Position numbers and translations under genes: made by a program. Below the pieces are notes generated by a model. That model saw nothing but the letters and a program-made list of their open reading frames with translations. It had not been told where the DNA came from and ran no database searches. A stretch of 49,768 bases of DNA. It comes from Hahella sp. HN01 (GTDB taxonomy: Bacteria; Pseudomonadota; Gammaproteobacteria; Pseudomonadales; Oleiphilaceae). How positions within the stretch are numbered: position 1 is the stretch's first letter; every line of letters starts with the position of its first letter. Shown one piece after another: positions 26,392-35,190 of the stretch. The stretch lies in assembly GCF_018986435.1 (NCBI RefSeq), contig NZ_JAHMIN010000022.1, forward strand, positions 29,648 through 79,415. The letters run 5' to 3'.

Positions 26392-26436
26392 TAGGTAACT
26401 CTACCTAACTTGTTTTGTGGATAATTGGACTATATT
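26392..26436 (+). promoter_or_regulatory. Candidate promoter with upstream dyad
   Basis: TAGGTA (26392-26397) and TACCTA (26402-26407) form a perfect dyad around four bases. TTGTTT (26410-26415) and TATATT (26431-26436) resemble -35 and -10 boxes, but the 15-base spacer is shorter than ideal. The arrangement suggests a regulated promoter reading to the right. Confidence 0.35.
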
Positions 26437-26463
26437 TAACCAGTCCTTAAAAGGAGGGGAATC

Positions 26464-26511
26464 ATGGAAAATCAATTTGACGAAGACGTAATTATCCCAA
26501 GCAACAACTAA
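26464..26511 (+). CDS. Candidate 15-residue peptide
   Basis: The frame codes for MENQFDEDVIIPSNN. AAGGAGGGG (26451-26459) precedes the ATG by four bases and is the strongest ribosome binding site I noticed in any intergenic region of the window. The peptide is acidic (three Asp/Glu pairs or singles, no Lys or Arg) and has no Cys. CAACTA (26505-26510) and TAGTTG (26516-26521) form a hairpin across the stop codon. It could be a small acidic protein, a leader peptide, or a chance frame. I recognise no family, and it is not similar to the PQQ precursor PqqA. No co-directional gene follows that it could control. Confidence 0.35.
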   Translation: MENQFDEDVIIPSNN

Positions 26512-26653
26512 AAAGTAGTTGAAGTATCACGAAGCCAGTTTATCGAACCGGCAATCGTAAAAATCCGCTGACGCAACGGCGGAACCGCGCCTCAAAAAGG
26601 CGCCAAATAGAATTCGGATCAGTTATTTTATCCAGACGCAGTGCGCCGTTGCG
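26505..26653 (+). other. Cluster of inverted repeats, possible structured RNA
   Basis: Four pairings are visible: CAACTA/TAGTTG (26505-26521); GCCAGTT/AACCGGC with one mismatch (26534-26552); GCGCCT/AGGCGC (26587-26603); and a long-range 10-base perfect pair CGCAACGGCG (26572-26581) with CGCCGTTGCG (26644-26653), which encloses the third. This could be an RNA on the plus strand or the 3' untranslated part of rsmJ on the minus strand. No T-run terminator follows either way. Confidence 0.3.
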
Positions 26654-26672
26654 CGGCTACAACCGGTTGGTG

Positions 26673-27464
26673 CTATCCACCGGTCAGTTTGCGTAGCGCG
26701 TAAACATCAAACCGGCCGCTTTTTCCTGTCACAGCAAAGCTCGGTTCACGCCCCAGCAAACATGGCGCGCCTTTCGGTCGCTTAACCACTATTCGCTTAA
26801 CGTCCTGACGCAACGCCGACGCCAACAATTCGTCCGCATCAGGGTCAGCGCCGACAATATCCTTAAACGCCTGCATTTCTTTCTTTACGGCGCTGCTCTT
26901 GCGACGTTCAGGAAACATGGGGTCGAGGTAAACCACATCTATCCCATCAGGAAAAACAGCAAAGGCTTCTCCCAGATGCAGTGTCATACGCGCAGCCACT
27001 GACGCAGCGTCAGAACAGTCTTGCGCACGACGCAAACCATCCGCCAACAGACAATGCACCAGCGGGTTACGCTCGTACATCACCACATGACACCCCAACG
27101 CCGCCAATACATAGGCGTCCCGCCCCAAGCCCGCTGTGGCGTCCAGCACGTTCAAGCGCTTTACATCGCCTTTCAGTCCTACCGCCTTAGCCACCATTTC
27201 ACCACGACCGCCGCCATGTTCGCGTCGATAAGCCAGCGCGCCTTCGACAAAATCCACAAACACCGGTCCCGGCGCCTGCATACGCCAATTGACTAACTCC
27301 ACTCGCGCATCAGAGAAGTTCAGCAAGTACACTGATTTATCACTCTTGGCCGGCAATGCCTCCAAGGCGACAAGTGGCAGTCCGAACCGGGATGAAAACG
27401 CTTCAGCCTCGTCCCGGCGTTGTTCGCAATAGCTCACCAACACCTGATTGTCATAAGAAATCAT
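26673..27464 (-). CDS. rsmJ: 16S rRNA (guanine1516-N2)-methyltransferase
   Basis: A 263-residue SAM-dependent methyltransferase of the RsmJ (YhiQ) family, which methylates G1516 of 16S rRNA. Family blocks seen are FVEGALAYRREHGGGRGEMVAKAVG, the SAM-binding LDATAGLGRDAYVLAALGC, MYERNPLVHCLLADGL, and YLDPMFPERRKSSAVKKEMQAFKDIVG, where DPMFP is the catalytic motif. Length is close to E. coli RsmJ (250 residues). It starts at an ATG at 27464, 44 bases after a small gene on the same strand, so the two are probably one transcript. Confidence 0.94.
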   Translation of the reverse strand: MISYDNQVLVSYCEQRRDEAEAFSSRFGLPLVALEALPAKSDKSVYLLNFSDARVELVNWRMQAPGPVFVDFVEGALAYRREHGGGRGEMVAKAVGLKGDVKRLNVLDATAGLGRDAYVLAALGCHVVMYERNPLVHCLLADGLRRAQDCSDAASVAARMTLHLGEAFAVFPDGIDVVYLDPMFPERRKSSAVKKEMQAFKDIVGADPDADELLASALRQDVKRIVVKRPKGAPCLLGREPSFAVTGKSGRFDVYALRKLTGG

Positions 27465-27508
27465 GGCGATATATCCATAGAAAAAAAGAAAGGTATTAAA
27501 GCAGGAGT

Positions 27509-27856
27509 TTAAACAAACAGATCTATGCTGACCAAGCTGTCAACGCCATCGCGCGGCGCATTGTTGGCGGTAGACTGATAGGTTTCTATGGCCTGTTGCG
27601 CGGCTAGAGATACATCATCAGGCTCAGGCTTCCGTTGCAGCTGTGTTTGCTCTGGAGAATTGTTGGCGTTAACGCGACGAAACGGGATGCTCTCCTGCGT
27701 CCTGGTCTGCAACGCTTCCTCGGCAGGAAATGCCTGCTCAACACTGCGGCGCTGAGACTCATCACGACGCGAGGCATCCGCATCGCTGATCGTTGAGCTG
27801 TCATTGCGCTTAATTGTGGGCAGTAACGGCAGCGATGAGCCGACTCCGCCAATCAT
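27509..27856 (-). CDS. Small conserved-looking hypothetical protein
   Basis: A 115-residue hydrophilic protein, rich in Gln, Arg, Ser and Glu in the middle and probably disordered. AAGGA lies eight bases before the ATG. The C-terminal third (SLAAQQAIETYQSTANN, then SLVSIDLFV) has the pattern of small proteins I recall beside related genes in Pseudomonas and Marinobacter: a helical AIxTY segment and a short hydrophobic end of the DxxV type. No catalytic motif, signal peptide or membrane segment. It probably shares a transcript with rsmJ. Function unknown. Confidence 0.7.
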   Translation of the reverse strand: MIGGVGSSLPLLPTIKRNDSSTISDADASRRDESQRRSVEQAFPAEEALQTRTQESIPFRRVNANNSPEQTQLQRKPEPDDVSLAAQQAIETYQSTANNAPRDGVDSLVSIDLFV

Positions 27857-28010
27857 GCAGCTATCCTTCCGGCGACTAACGCCCGGTCCATGTCAATTAT
27901 TGAGACTTTCAATTAGCAGGGCTCCGAGCAAGTTGCCGGGGCGACTCTTAGAGTATAGACCGCCCCGTTACAGCCGTTATTGGCGGCCCGCACAAATACG
28001 GGCGCCCAAC

Positions 28011-28811
28011 TTAGGCTACATACAACCAGATCAAAAGACCTGCGCCTAATAGCATGCGATAGATTACGAACGGCATGAAACCTATCTTCTGTAAAAATTT
28101 TAAAAATAAATGAATACAGGCGTAGGCGCTGACGGCGGAAATAAGCACCGCCCCGGCAATCTCAGACCATTGCGAACTAGTCCCGGTGTCCGCCAGCTCA
28201 AGCCCTTTGAACAAGCCAGCAGCGGCGATCAAAGGGATGGATAGCAAGAAAGAGAATCGGGCCGCCGTATCCCTGTTCAAACCAAGAAATAAGGCTGACG
28301 TCATGGTGATACCGGAGCGCGACGTGCCTGGAATCAGCGCCAGCGCCTGGGAGACGCCAATAATCAACGCATCTTTCAGAGTAAACTGGTCAATATCACG
28401 CGTTCCTACTTTGCGGTCGGCCAGTCCCAACAATACCCCGAAACCTATAGTCGCCAGTGCGATAACCAAAGCGGAACGCAGGTTCTCTTCAATCCAGCTG
28501 TCCAACAGTACTCCCGCCAGACCCGCAGGGATAGTGCCGAGAATAACCGCCCAGGCGAGACGCGATTCTTGCGATGCGCCGCCGCCAGCAATCTGCTTAA
28601 TCCATCCATTGAGCAAGTTGAAAATATCGGCGCGGAAATAAATCATAACCGCCAGCAAGGTGCCGACATGAACGGCCACGTCAAACGCCAATCCCTGATC
28701 CTGCCAGCCCCAAACCTCAGAGGGAAGAATCAAATGCGCGGAGCTGGAAATAGGAAGAAATTCCGTCAGCCCTTGAATCAGCGCCAAAACAACGATTTCA
28801 AGCCAAGTCAT
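28011..28811 (-). CDS. uppP: Undecaprenyl-diphosphate phosphatase
   Basis: A 266-residue polytopic inner-membrane enzyme of the BacA/UppP family. It recycles undecaprenyl diphosphate to the monophosphate carrier used for peptidoglycan and other surface polymers, and can confer bacitracin resistance. The two catalytic regions are clear: QGLTEFLPISSSAH (Q13 and E17 of the (E/Q)xxxE motif, H26) and LALIPGTSRSGITMT. About eight hydrophobic segments are spread along its length. It is transcribed in the same direction as tsaB, with 128 bases between them. Confidence 0.95.
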   Translation of the reverse strand: MTWLEIVVLALIQGLTEFLPISSSAHLILPSEVWGWQDQGLAFDVAVHVGTLLAVMIYFRADIFNLLNGWIKQIAGGGASQESRLAWAVILGTIPAGLAGVLLDSWIEENLRSALVIALATIGFGVLLGLADRKVGTRDIDQFTLKDALIIGVSQALALIPGTSRSGITMTSALFLGLNRDTAARFSFLLSIPLIAAAGLFKGLELADTGTSSQWSEIAGAVLISAVSAYACIHLFLKFLQKIGFMPFVIYRMLLGAGLLIWLYVA

Positions 28812-28939
28812 CTAAAATGTTCCCATAAAATATTAAGCACAAAAAAAAGCCCCTTAAAGTTCCACTTGTCGAGGTCGACGTCAAGCGCGACATTCGTGAA
28901 AGTTTGGAGAGGTAAACAGAAAAGAAACACTAACGGCTT

Positions 28940-29635
28940 TTAGCGACCGGGAAGTTTTTTCCAGGCCACTTCATCACGCAAATAAATAGGCTGAGCTTCA
29001 ATGGCGGACACAGTACGCCTCATCTCAAACATCGACACAGACATTTCCGCCATTGCAGCCGCACGCGGCCCCCACTCGAGCTCCTGTATGGGCGAGCTTT
29101 CGATCAACGTCGCCGGCAGACGCTCAAGATAAACCAGACCGCTCCCCAATATGGCCAGTTCCTGTTCCGAGACTTGCGCATCGACCATTTCTGGAGGAAC
29201 CACTTGCTCCGCATAAACTTCTTTAACGCTACCCGAGGAATGCTCATAGCCCGCCCAATAGACTTCGTTCATACGCGCATCGAGCAGACAAACAACTTGG
29301 CCGGCAGGGCTTTTCTGGCGCTTGAACCACGCAAACGCCATCGCTTGCAACGTAGAAACAGGAATAACGGGCAAGTCGGAGCCAAAAGCCAATCCCTGCA
29401 CAATACCGGCTGCAATGCGGAGCCCGGTAAATGAGCCCGGCCCTCTTCCAAACGCCAGCGCATCCAACTGCCCCACACGCAAACCGCTATCGCCAAGCAA
29501 ACTATCAATCATAGGCAGGCAGCGCTTGGCGTGAGCTCTTGGCGTCGCTTCCAGCAGTTCGGTCAACTCGCCGTCGTTCCATAAGGCTACGGAACAGGCG
29601 TCACTTGATGTATCGAGCGCGAGTATTTTTGCCAT
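28940..29635 (-). CDS. tsaB: tRNA threonylcarbamoyladenosine biosynthesis protein TsaB
   Basis: A 231-residue ASKHA-fold protein (YeaZ). With TsaD and TsaE it transfers the threonylcarbamoyl group to A37 of tRNAs that read ANN codons; TsaB is the scaffold partner of TsaD. The start MAKILALDTSSDACSVALW and the blocks LPMIDSLL, LDALAFGRGPGSFTGLRIAAGIVQGLAFG and PVIPVSTLQAMA are family hallmarks. Length matches E. coli TsaB (231). It follows adk on the same strand after a hairpin. The other t6A genes are not in this window. Confidence 0.95.
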   Translation of the reverse strand: MAKILALDTSSDACSVALWNDGELTELLEATPRAHAKRCLPMIDSLLGDSGLRVGQLDALAFGRGPGSFTGLRIAAGIVQGLAFGSDLPVIPVSTLQAMAFAWFKRQKSPAGQVVCLLDARMNEVYWAGYEHSSGSVKEVYAEQVVPPEMVDAQVSEQELAILGSGLVYLERLPATLIESSPIQELEWGPRAAAMAEMSVSMFEMRRTVSAIEAQPIYLRDEVAWKKLPGR

Positions 29636-29664
29636 GAGGATTGTTCAATCAATTCTGAAGAGAA

Positions 29665-29686
29665 GGCGGCGCAGAACAGCGCCGCC
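29665..29686 (-). terminator. Terminator-like hairpin after adk
   Basis: GGCGGCGC (29665-29672) pairs with GCGCCGCC (29679-29686) around six bases. On the minus strand a pyrimidine-rich TTCTCTTC follows. It sits 25 bases after the adk stop and 30 before tsaB, so it may attenuate rather than fully stop transcription. Confidence 0.65.
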
Positions 29687-29711
29687 CGAAGATGAAGATA
29701 TAAGTATTATT

Positions 29712-30443
<732 letters not shown>

Positions 30444-30631
30444 TTATTATTGTCGAGTTCCATCATGGCCTTCTGTGAGACCACTCTCAACACATTGATT
30501 CTAATCGCATTTCCCCGCGATTCCGGCGACAATACACATCCGATTAGAGACGCTGCACATTGTAGGGAAGATTAGCAAAGAGCTGAATTATACGGATATA
30601 GGCAGGCAACCTGAAGCGCCAATCTCGATAA

Positions 30632-30655
30632 AGCCGCCCGTGCGGCGGCTCCTTG
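30632..30655 (-). terminator. Terminator after the YbaK-HDOD gene
   Basis: On the minus strand AGCCGCC (30650-30644) pairs with GGCGGCT (30638-30632) around five bases, followed by TTTATC. It lies just after the stop codon of the minus-strand gene. Confidence 0.65.
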
Positions 30656-30661
30656 GCGGAT

Positions 30662-32071
30662 CTACCCCATCTGGGAGGCCAGTTGATTCAGTGAATCGCT
30701 GGATTGCTTCAGTTGTTCAAACACTTCAAATACGATCTCAGGCTGCATATCCAGACGCTTGGCGTAGTACACCGGATCATCTGGAACTTGATCGTCGCCC
30801 AACTCAAGCTCTTTGAGCAAGCAGTTAGACAACTGAATCAGCAAGACATAATCCTCATAAGGGCCGTGATAATCTTTGACCTGATGCCCTGCTGCGGTCA
30901 TGGAAACTTCCTTCGGCAACCGCCAATGCTCCAACAAAATGGAGCCCAGCATCCCATGCCCCAAACCGACCAGCTCCTTGGCGCCGCCCATGCCAAGCAC
31001 TTGCTTTTCCAACACGGCCAACTCAGTCATCGGGTCCGCTTCCGCAAGTTTATTGAGCATGGTGTATTCGGGGCGGAACAAATGCCCCAGAAGCAAAATA
31101 CCAAAGTTATGCAGCAACCCGGTCAAATACGCCAGCGATGGATTGATGCGTTCATCCGGCACGTGAAAAGCCAGACGCTGCGCCAACAGGGAAACATGCA
31201 GCGCATGTCGCCAGAAACACACGATGCCAAGCGGGCCTTCATTGGGTAAATCAAAAGCCTTACTGGCGGAAATAGACAGCGCCAACTGACTGACGCGCTC
31301 AAATCCAAGGACGCGCATCACCGCATCTTTGACGCTTTCCAGCTTACCTCTGTATCCGTACAACGCCGAGCGGGCCTGTCGCATAATCTGCGCCGCAAGG
31401 CTGGGGTCCTGCTCAATAATCGCCGCCAATTCGCCTGCCGTCGCGTCTGGATCTGAGGTGGCCTGCAGTATCCGCGTCGCAACCGTTGGCATCGGCGGCA
31501 ACTTGTAAAGACGCTTCAGTCGCTCCGCCACGCGCTCAGCGTTGGCTTCGCCTACATCGGGACTTTCTGGAGTATCTGATGATAAAGGATTCATTGCCTG
31601 CGCCTCGCAACAACCTTGCTTAAGTTTTATAGCACTACTCATCACTCTCTGAAAGCTTTCGCGATCCAAGCGCAGTAAAGTGTTATGACACCCTGACTGA
31701 ATATATATCTGTTCCTTGGCGAACAGACGCTCATCGCATACGGCATGAACGCCATAAGCGTTGGCGATGGGGGGATGTGAGCCGGGTTCGCAGTCCCGGA
31801 AAAGGCGATCCGCCTGTCGGCCGGTAAGGCGCTGCAGGTTGCGCCGAATCGCGCCATTGAGGGCATCCAGGTTCATTTGCGTCCCGAATTCGGTGATCGC
31901 CATCACGACGCCTTTGGCGTCCACTAGGATTTCCGCAACCGCCACACAATCAGGCAACACCTCAGCCGCCTTCAAAGCAGCGTCGATATTGCCTGCGCGA
32001 TCATGGTGTATCTGTTGATACGGCACTCCCTGCCGATTCAGATACTGCATAACTCTGGATGCAAGCGGCAC
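30662..32071 (-). CDS. YbaK-like domain fused to HDOD signalling domain
   Basis: A 469-residue two-domain protein. Residues 1-150 follow the YbaK/ProXp deacylase fold, with FRDCEPGSHPPIANAYGVHAVCDERLF near 91-117. The lysine needed for deacylation in YbaK (VFKTLL) is replaced by Glu here (VAEILV, E47), so tRNA deacylase activity is doubtful. After a linker, residues about 185-410 form an HDOD domain (LYKLPPMPTVATRILQATSD, IIEQDPSLAAQIMRQARSALYGYRG, AVMRVLGFERVSQLALS). HDOD domains act in signalling and often bind no metal. The role may be sensing of an amino acid or nucleotide-like ligand. GTG at 32071 is the likely start; an ATG seven codons later is an alternative. Confidence 0.8.
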   Translation of the reverse strand: MPLASRVMQYLNRQGVPYQQIHHDRAGNIDAALKAAEVLPDCVAVAEILVDAKGVVMAITEFGTQMNLDALNGAIRRNLQRLTGRQADRLFRDCEPGSHPPIANAYGVHAVCDERLFAKEQIYIQSGCHNTLLRLDRESFQRVMSSAIKLKQGCCEAQAMNPLSSDTPESPDVGEANAERVAERLKRLYKLPPMPTVATRILQATSDPDATAGELAAIIEQDPSLAAQIMRQARSALYGYRGKLESVKDAVMRVLGFERVSQLALSISASKAFDLPNEGPLGIVCFWRHALHVSLLAQRLAFHVPDERINPSLAYLTGLLHNFGILLLGHLFRPEYTMLNKLAEADPMTELAVLEKQVLGMGGAKELVGLGHGMLGSILLEHWRLPKEVSMTAAGHQVKDYHGPYEDYVLLIQLSNCLLKELELGDDQVPDDPVYYAKRLDMQPEIVFEVFEQLKQSSDSLNQLASQMG

Positions 32072-32194
32072 ACTTCCCCCGTTCTACTAAATGAGTACAA
32101 ATAATAGTTTAGTTTATATGTGGTTGAGGGGATGTGCGTGATATGAATCACATGCAAAGGTAAGCTTGCGTTGCGCAATGTTGGAGTTTGGTAA

Positions 32195-32217
32195 CCGACC
32201 CGGCGACGCCGGGTCGG
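32195..32217 (-). terminator. Hairpin after ppc
   Basis: A perfect 10-bp stem, CCGACCCGGC (32195-32204) with GCCGGGTCGG (32208-32217), closes a three-base loop right after the ppc stop. The T content after it on the minus strand is low. Confidence 0.65.
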
Positions 32218-32225
32218 CGGCGGGA

Positions 32226-34871
32226 TTAACCGGTATTACGCATACCGGCGGCGACGCCCGCCATCGTAACTTTGAGCGCTTTTTCAACCGTTTCCTTGTT
32301 GGTCTCGCCCTCAGCCCGATCACGCACCAATAGCTCTACCTGTAAGTAGTGCAGCGGGTCCGTATAGGGGTTACGGACCTGCAGAGAATGCATGAAGACA
32401 GGGTTATCCAGCAACAGTTCATCCTGCCCTTTCAGCTCATTGATCAAGCGCACGGCGCACCCCGCCCGGCGACGCAACTCATCCCCCAATGGATGCAGCT
32501 CGGGCTTAACCAGACGCTCCTCATAAAAGCGCGCAATCTCCGGGTCGACTTTGGACAACACCATTTCCAGCATGTCCACATGTGTCTCAAAGAATGGCCA
32601 CCCGGTCAGCATCGCTTTCAACGTATCGGCGCCGCCATCGTCTACTGCGGTTTGCAGTGCGGTATCGCTACCCAACCAGGCAGGCAACATCAGTCGCATT
32701 TGCGTCCAGGCGAAAATCCATGGAATCGCGCGCAGACTTTCAACGCCGCCAGACGCCTTACGACGCGCAGGACGGCTGCCTAACGCCAGCTTACCCAACT
32801 CCTGCTCCGGCGTCGCGGAACGAAAATACTCGACGAAACCTGGACGTTCACGCACCACTTCGCGATAGGAGTTCACCGCCAGTCCGGATAACTTGTCCAT
32901 CATCTCGCGCCAAGCAGGCTCAGGCTGAGGCGGCGGCACCAAGGAAGCCTCCAATACCGCGCCGAGGTAGAGATTAAAGCTCTGTTTGGCGACCTTGGGT
33001 TGCCCGAACTTAAAGCGGATCATTTCACCTTGTTCGGTAATCCTGAAGTTACCCGCAACGGAACCTGGCGGTTGTGACAAAATGGCTCGGTTAGCAGGTC
33101 CGCCGCCACGACCGACCGTTCCACCACGACCGTGGAAAAGCGTCAGTTTCACATCGTGCTTCGCGGCCACTTTGACCAGCGCCTCCTGCGCCTGATACTG
33201 AGCCCAGGCCGCCGCCATCTGCCCCGCATCCTTGGCGGAATCCGAATAGCCGATCATGACCTCTTGTTTACCGCCGATGTACTCCCGATACCATGGAAGG
33301 TCCAGCAAACGACCAATGCTATCCGCTGCGCCTTGCAAGTCGCTCAGGGTCTCAAACAGCGGCGCAATCGGAATACGATGGCGCATGCCGCTCTCACGCA
33401 GTAATAGAATTACCGCCAGCACATCGGATGGGTCGCTCGCCATGGAGATAACATAGGAAGCCAGTCCTTCTGGAGGTTGCATCGCTACAACCTTGCAGGT
33501 ATCCAGGACCTCCTTGGCTTCTGCAGACGCGGGCCATTCTTTGGGAAGTAGCGGACGCCGCCCCTCCAGTTCCCGAATCAAAAACGCCTGTTTCTCTTCT
33601 TCCGTCCATTGCGAGTAATCGCCAATATCGAGGTAAGCGCATATTTCCTTCATAACGTCGCTGTGACGCTCGGAGTCCTGTCGGATATCCAGTCTCACCA
33701 ATTGCAGACCGAAACATTGCGCCCGACGAATGACATCCAGTAGCGGCCCGTTGGCGATAACTTCCATACCGCAGTCCCGCAGCGAGCGATAGCACACCAT
33801 TAACGGCTCAATCAGCTCCGCATTATTCAGCAATACATCAGCGGAAGGCTTTTTCGTGGAGTCCAGTGCCTCAGCGGCCCAGACCCTTGTCGCCTCCAAC
33901 CGGCTGCGCAACTTGGCGAGAATCTTCCGGTATGGCTCACGGCTCTGCCCCGAAGCACGCGCCAGCTCGCCATTACACGCAGTCATAGATAGTTCTGAGC
34001 GCAATGCCTCGATATCACGCAAATACAGGTCCGCCGCCATCCAACGACTCAACAAAAAGACTTCGCGAGTAACCTCTGAGGTGACATTGGGATTACCGTC
34101 CCTGTCCCCTCCCATCCAGGATGCAAACCGCACGGGATTCACATTAATCGGCAGCCCTTCACCAAAACGCTCCTGTAGAGCGGCGTCCATCTGACGCATG
34201 AAATCCGGCACCGCCTGCCATAACGAGTTCTCTATCACGGCGAAGCCCCACTTAGCCTCATCCACTGCGGTGGGACGCTCATAACGGATCTCATCCGTAT
34301 GCCAGGCTTCGGTGATAAGGCGACGCAGACGCTCAACAATCTTGGCGTACTCTTCGTCCAGCAAGTCGCTACGGTCCAGGGATTCAAGACACTCAGAAAT
34401 CTGGTCATATTTCTGAATCAAAGTGCGACGGGTAATTTCAGTGGGGTGCGCCGTCAGCACGAACTCCAGATTCAAGTCCGCCAGTTGCGCGAAGAATTTA
34501 TCTTTACTGACGCCTTGGCCAATAAGGCGGTCAAACACGACTTCGATAGTGTCCAGGCGGTTATCGACCAGTTCGCTGGCGGGCGCCCGACGCCTTACAA
34601 TATGATATTGCTCAGCGATATTGGTAAGGTTTAGAAACTGGTTGAACGCTCTTGCAACCGGCGCCAGTTCCTCATCATTCAAGCCCGAAAGCACCTCTTT
34701 CAGCTGCTTTCTCTGGCTGATTTCCGCATTGCGGTCTGCTTTTGCGGCGATACGGATTTTCTCGATTTTATTGAATATTTCGTCGCCAAGGTGGTAGCGG
34801 ATGCTCTGTCCCAACAACTCTCCCAGAAGGCGTACGTTTTCTCTCAGCTCTGGATGCAATTCCTTCATCAT
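32226..34871 (-). CDS. ppc: Phosphoenolpyruvate carboxylase
   Basis: An 881-residue enzyme that adds bicarbonate to phosphoenolpyruvate to form oxaloacetate, refilling the TCA cycle. Catalytic segments are FVLTAHPTEITRRT (the active-site His region), WMGGDRDGNPNVT, MIGYSDSAKDAGQMAAAWAQY, LFHGRGGTVGRGGGPANRAILSQPPGS and the conserved C-terminus AGMRNTG. Length equals the E. coli enzyme (883 residues). The start has two adjacent ATG codons; the first (34871) is used here. It is a single-gene unit with its own upstream AT-rich promoter region. Confidence 0.97.
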   Translation of the reverse strand: MMKELHPELRENVRLLGELLGQSIRYHLGDEIFNKIEKIRIAAKADRNAEISQRKQLKEVLSGLNDEELAPVARAFNQFLNLTNIAEQYHIVRRRAPASELVDNRLDTIEVVFDRLIGQGVSKDKFFAQLADLNLEFVLTAHPTEITRRTLIQKYDQISECLESLDRSDLLDEEYAKIVERLRRLITEAWHTDEIRYERPTAVDEAKWGFAVIENSLWQAVPDFMRQMDAALQERFGEGLPINVNPVRFASWMGGDRDGNPNVTSEVTREVFLLSRWMAADLYLRDIEALRSELSMTACNGELARASGQSREPYRKILAKLRSRLEATRVWAAEALDSTKKPSADVLLNNAELIEPLMVCYRSLRDCGMEVIANGPLLDVIRRAQCFGLQLVRLDIRQDSERHSDVMKEICAYLDIGDYSQWTEEEKQAFLIRELEGRRPLLPKEWPASAEAKEVLDTCKVVAMQPPEGLASYVISMASDPSDVLAVILLLRESGMRHRIPIAPLFETLSDLQGAADSIGRLLDLPWYREYIGGKQEVMIGYSDSAKDAGQMAAAWAQYQAQEALVKVAAKHDVKLTLFHGRGGTVGRGGGPANRAILSQPPGSVAGNFRITEQGEMIRFKFGQPKVAKQSFNLYLGAVLEASLVPPPQPEPAWREMMDKLSGLAVNSYREVVRERPGFVEYFRSATPEQELGKLALGSRPARRKASGGVESLRAIPWIFAWTQMRLMLPAWLGSDTALQTAVDDGGADTLKAMLTGWPFFETHVDMLEMVLSKVDPEIARFYEERLVKPELHPLGDELRRRAGCAVRLINELKGQDELLLDNPVFMHSLQVRNPYTDPLHYLQVELLVRDRAEGETNKETVEKALKVTMAGVAAGMRNTG

Positions 34872-35190
34872 TTCTCTTACTCCGCCGCTTTTTCAAAAGT
34901 CTTTTCTTCGTTGACGTTTTGTTGCAATCGCTTTTTCTTAACTATAACTCAGTGAAATATCGAAAAATTCCGAACTAGAACAATAGCACCCCCCGTCGTG
35001 GTTGTCTCACCATTCATCCGCTTCGGAAGCCGCCCCGCCGTATACGGTCTAAACTGAATATAACCCCCGCGGAACCGCCCGCGTCACGTTCGGCCACCTT
35101 CTCAGGCCGCTACGTACATGCTCTTATGGCCCGATTATTGGGGGCCTCCTAGACTGAAATTGATGTCGTTTGTTTTACATAGGCCGCTTT
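34872..35190. other. Divergent intergenic region between ppc and a small gene
   Basis: About 320 bases. The part next to ppc is AT-rich and probably holds its promoter. A short hairpin, GGCCC (35128-35132) with GGGCC (35142-35146), lies about 50 bases before the small plus-strand gene. I see no RNA gene or further open frame. Confidence 0.45.

Larger units (their letters stand above)
26254..26672. other. 419-base region between rsmJ and the EamA gene, rich in inverted repeats
   Basis: Both flanking genes run on the minus strand, yet the main signals read on the plus strand. From left to right: a dyad (26392-26407), a promoter-like sequence (26410-26436), a strong ribosome binding site (26452-26459), a 15-codon frame (26464-26511), and four inverted repeats up to 26653. 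The left 130 bases probably carry the EamA promoter. Confidence 0.6.

Noticed and set aside
26464-26511. The 15-residue frame as a PQQ precursor (PqqA) or similar modified peptide
   Set aside because: It lacks the Glu-x-x-x-Tyr pair of PqqA, and no modifying enzyme gene is nearby.
35170-35190. TTG start for the small ribbon-helix-helix-like protein
   Set aside because: The ATG seven codons later gives the family N-terminus; the extra residues look like non-coding sequence.
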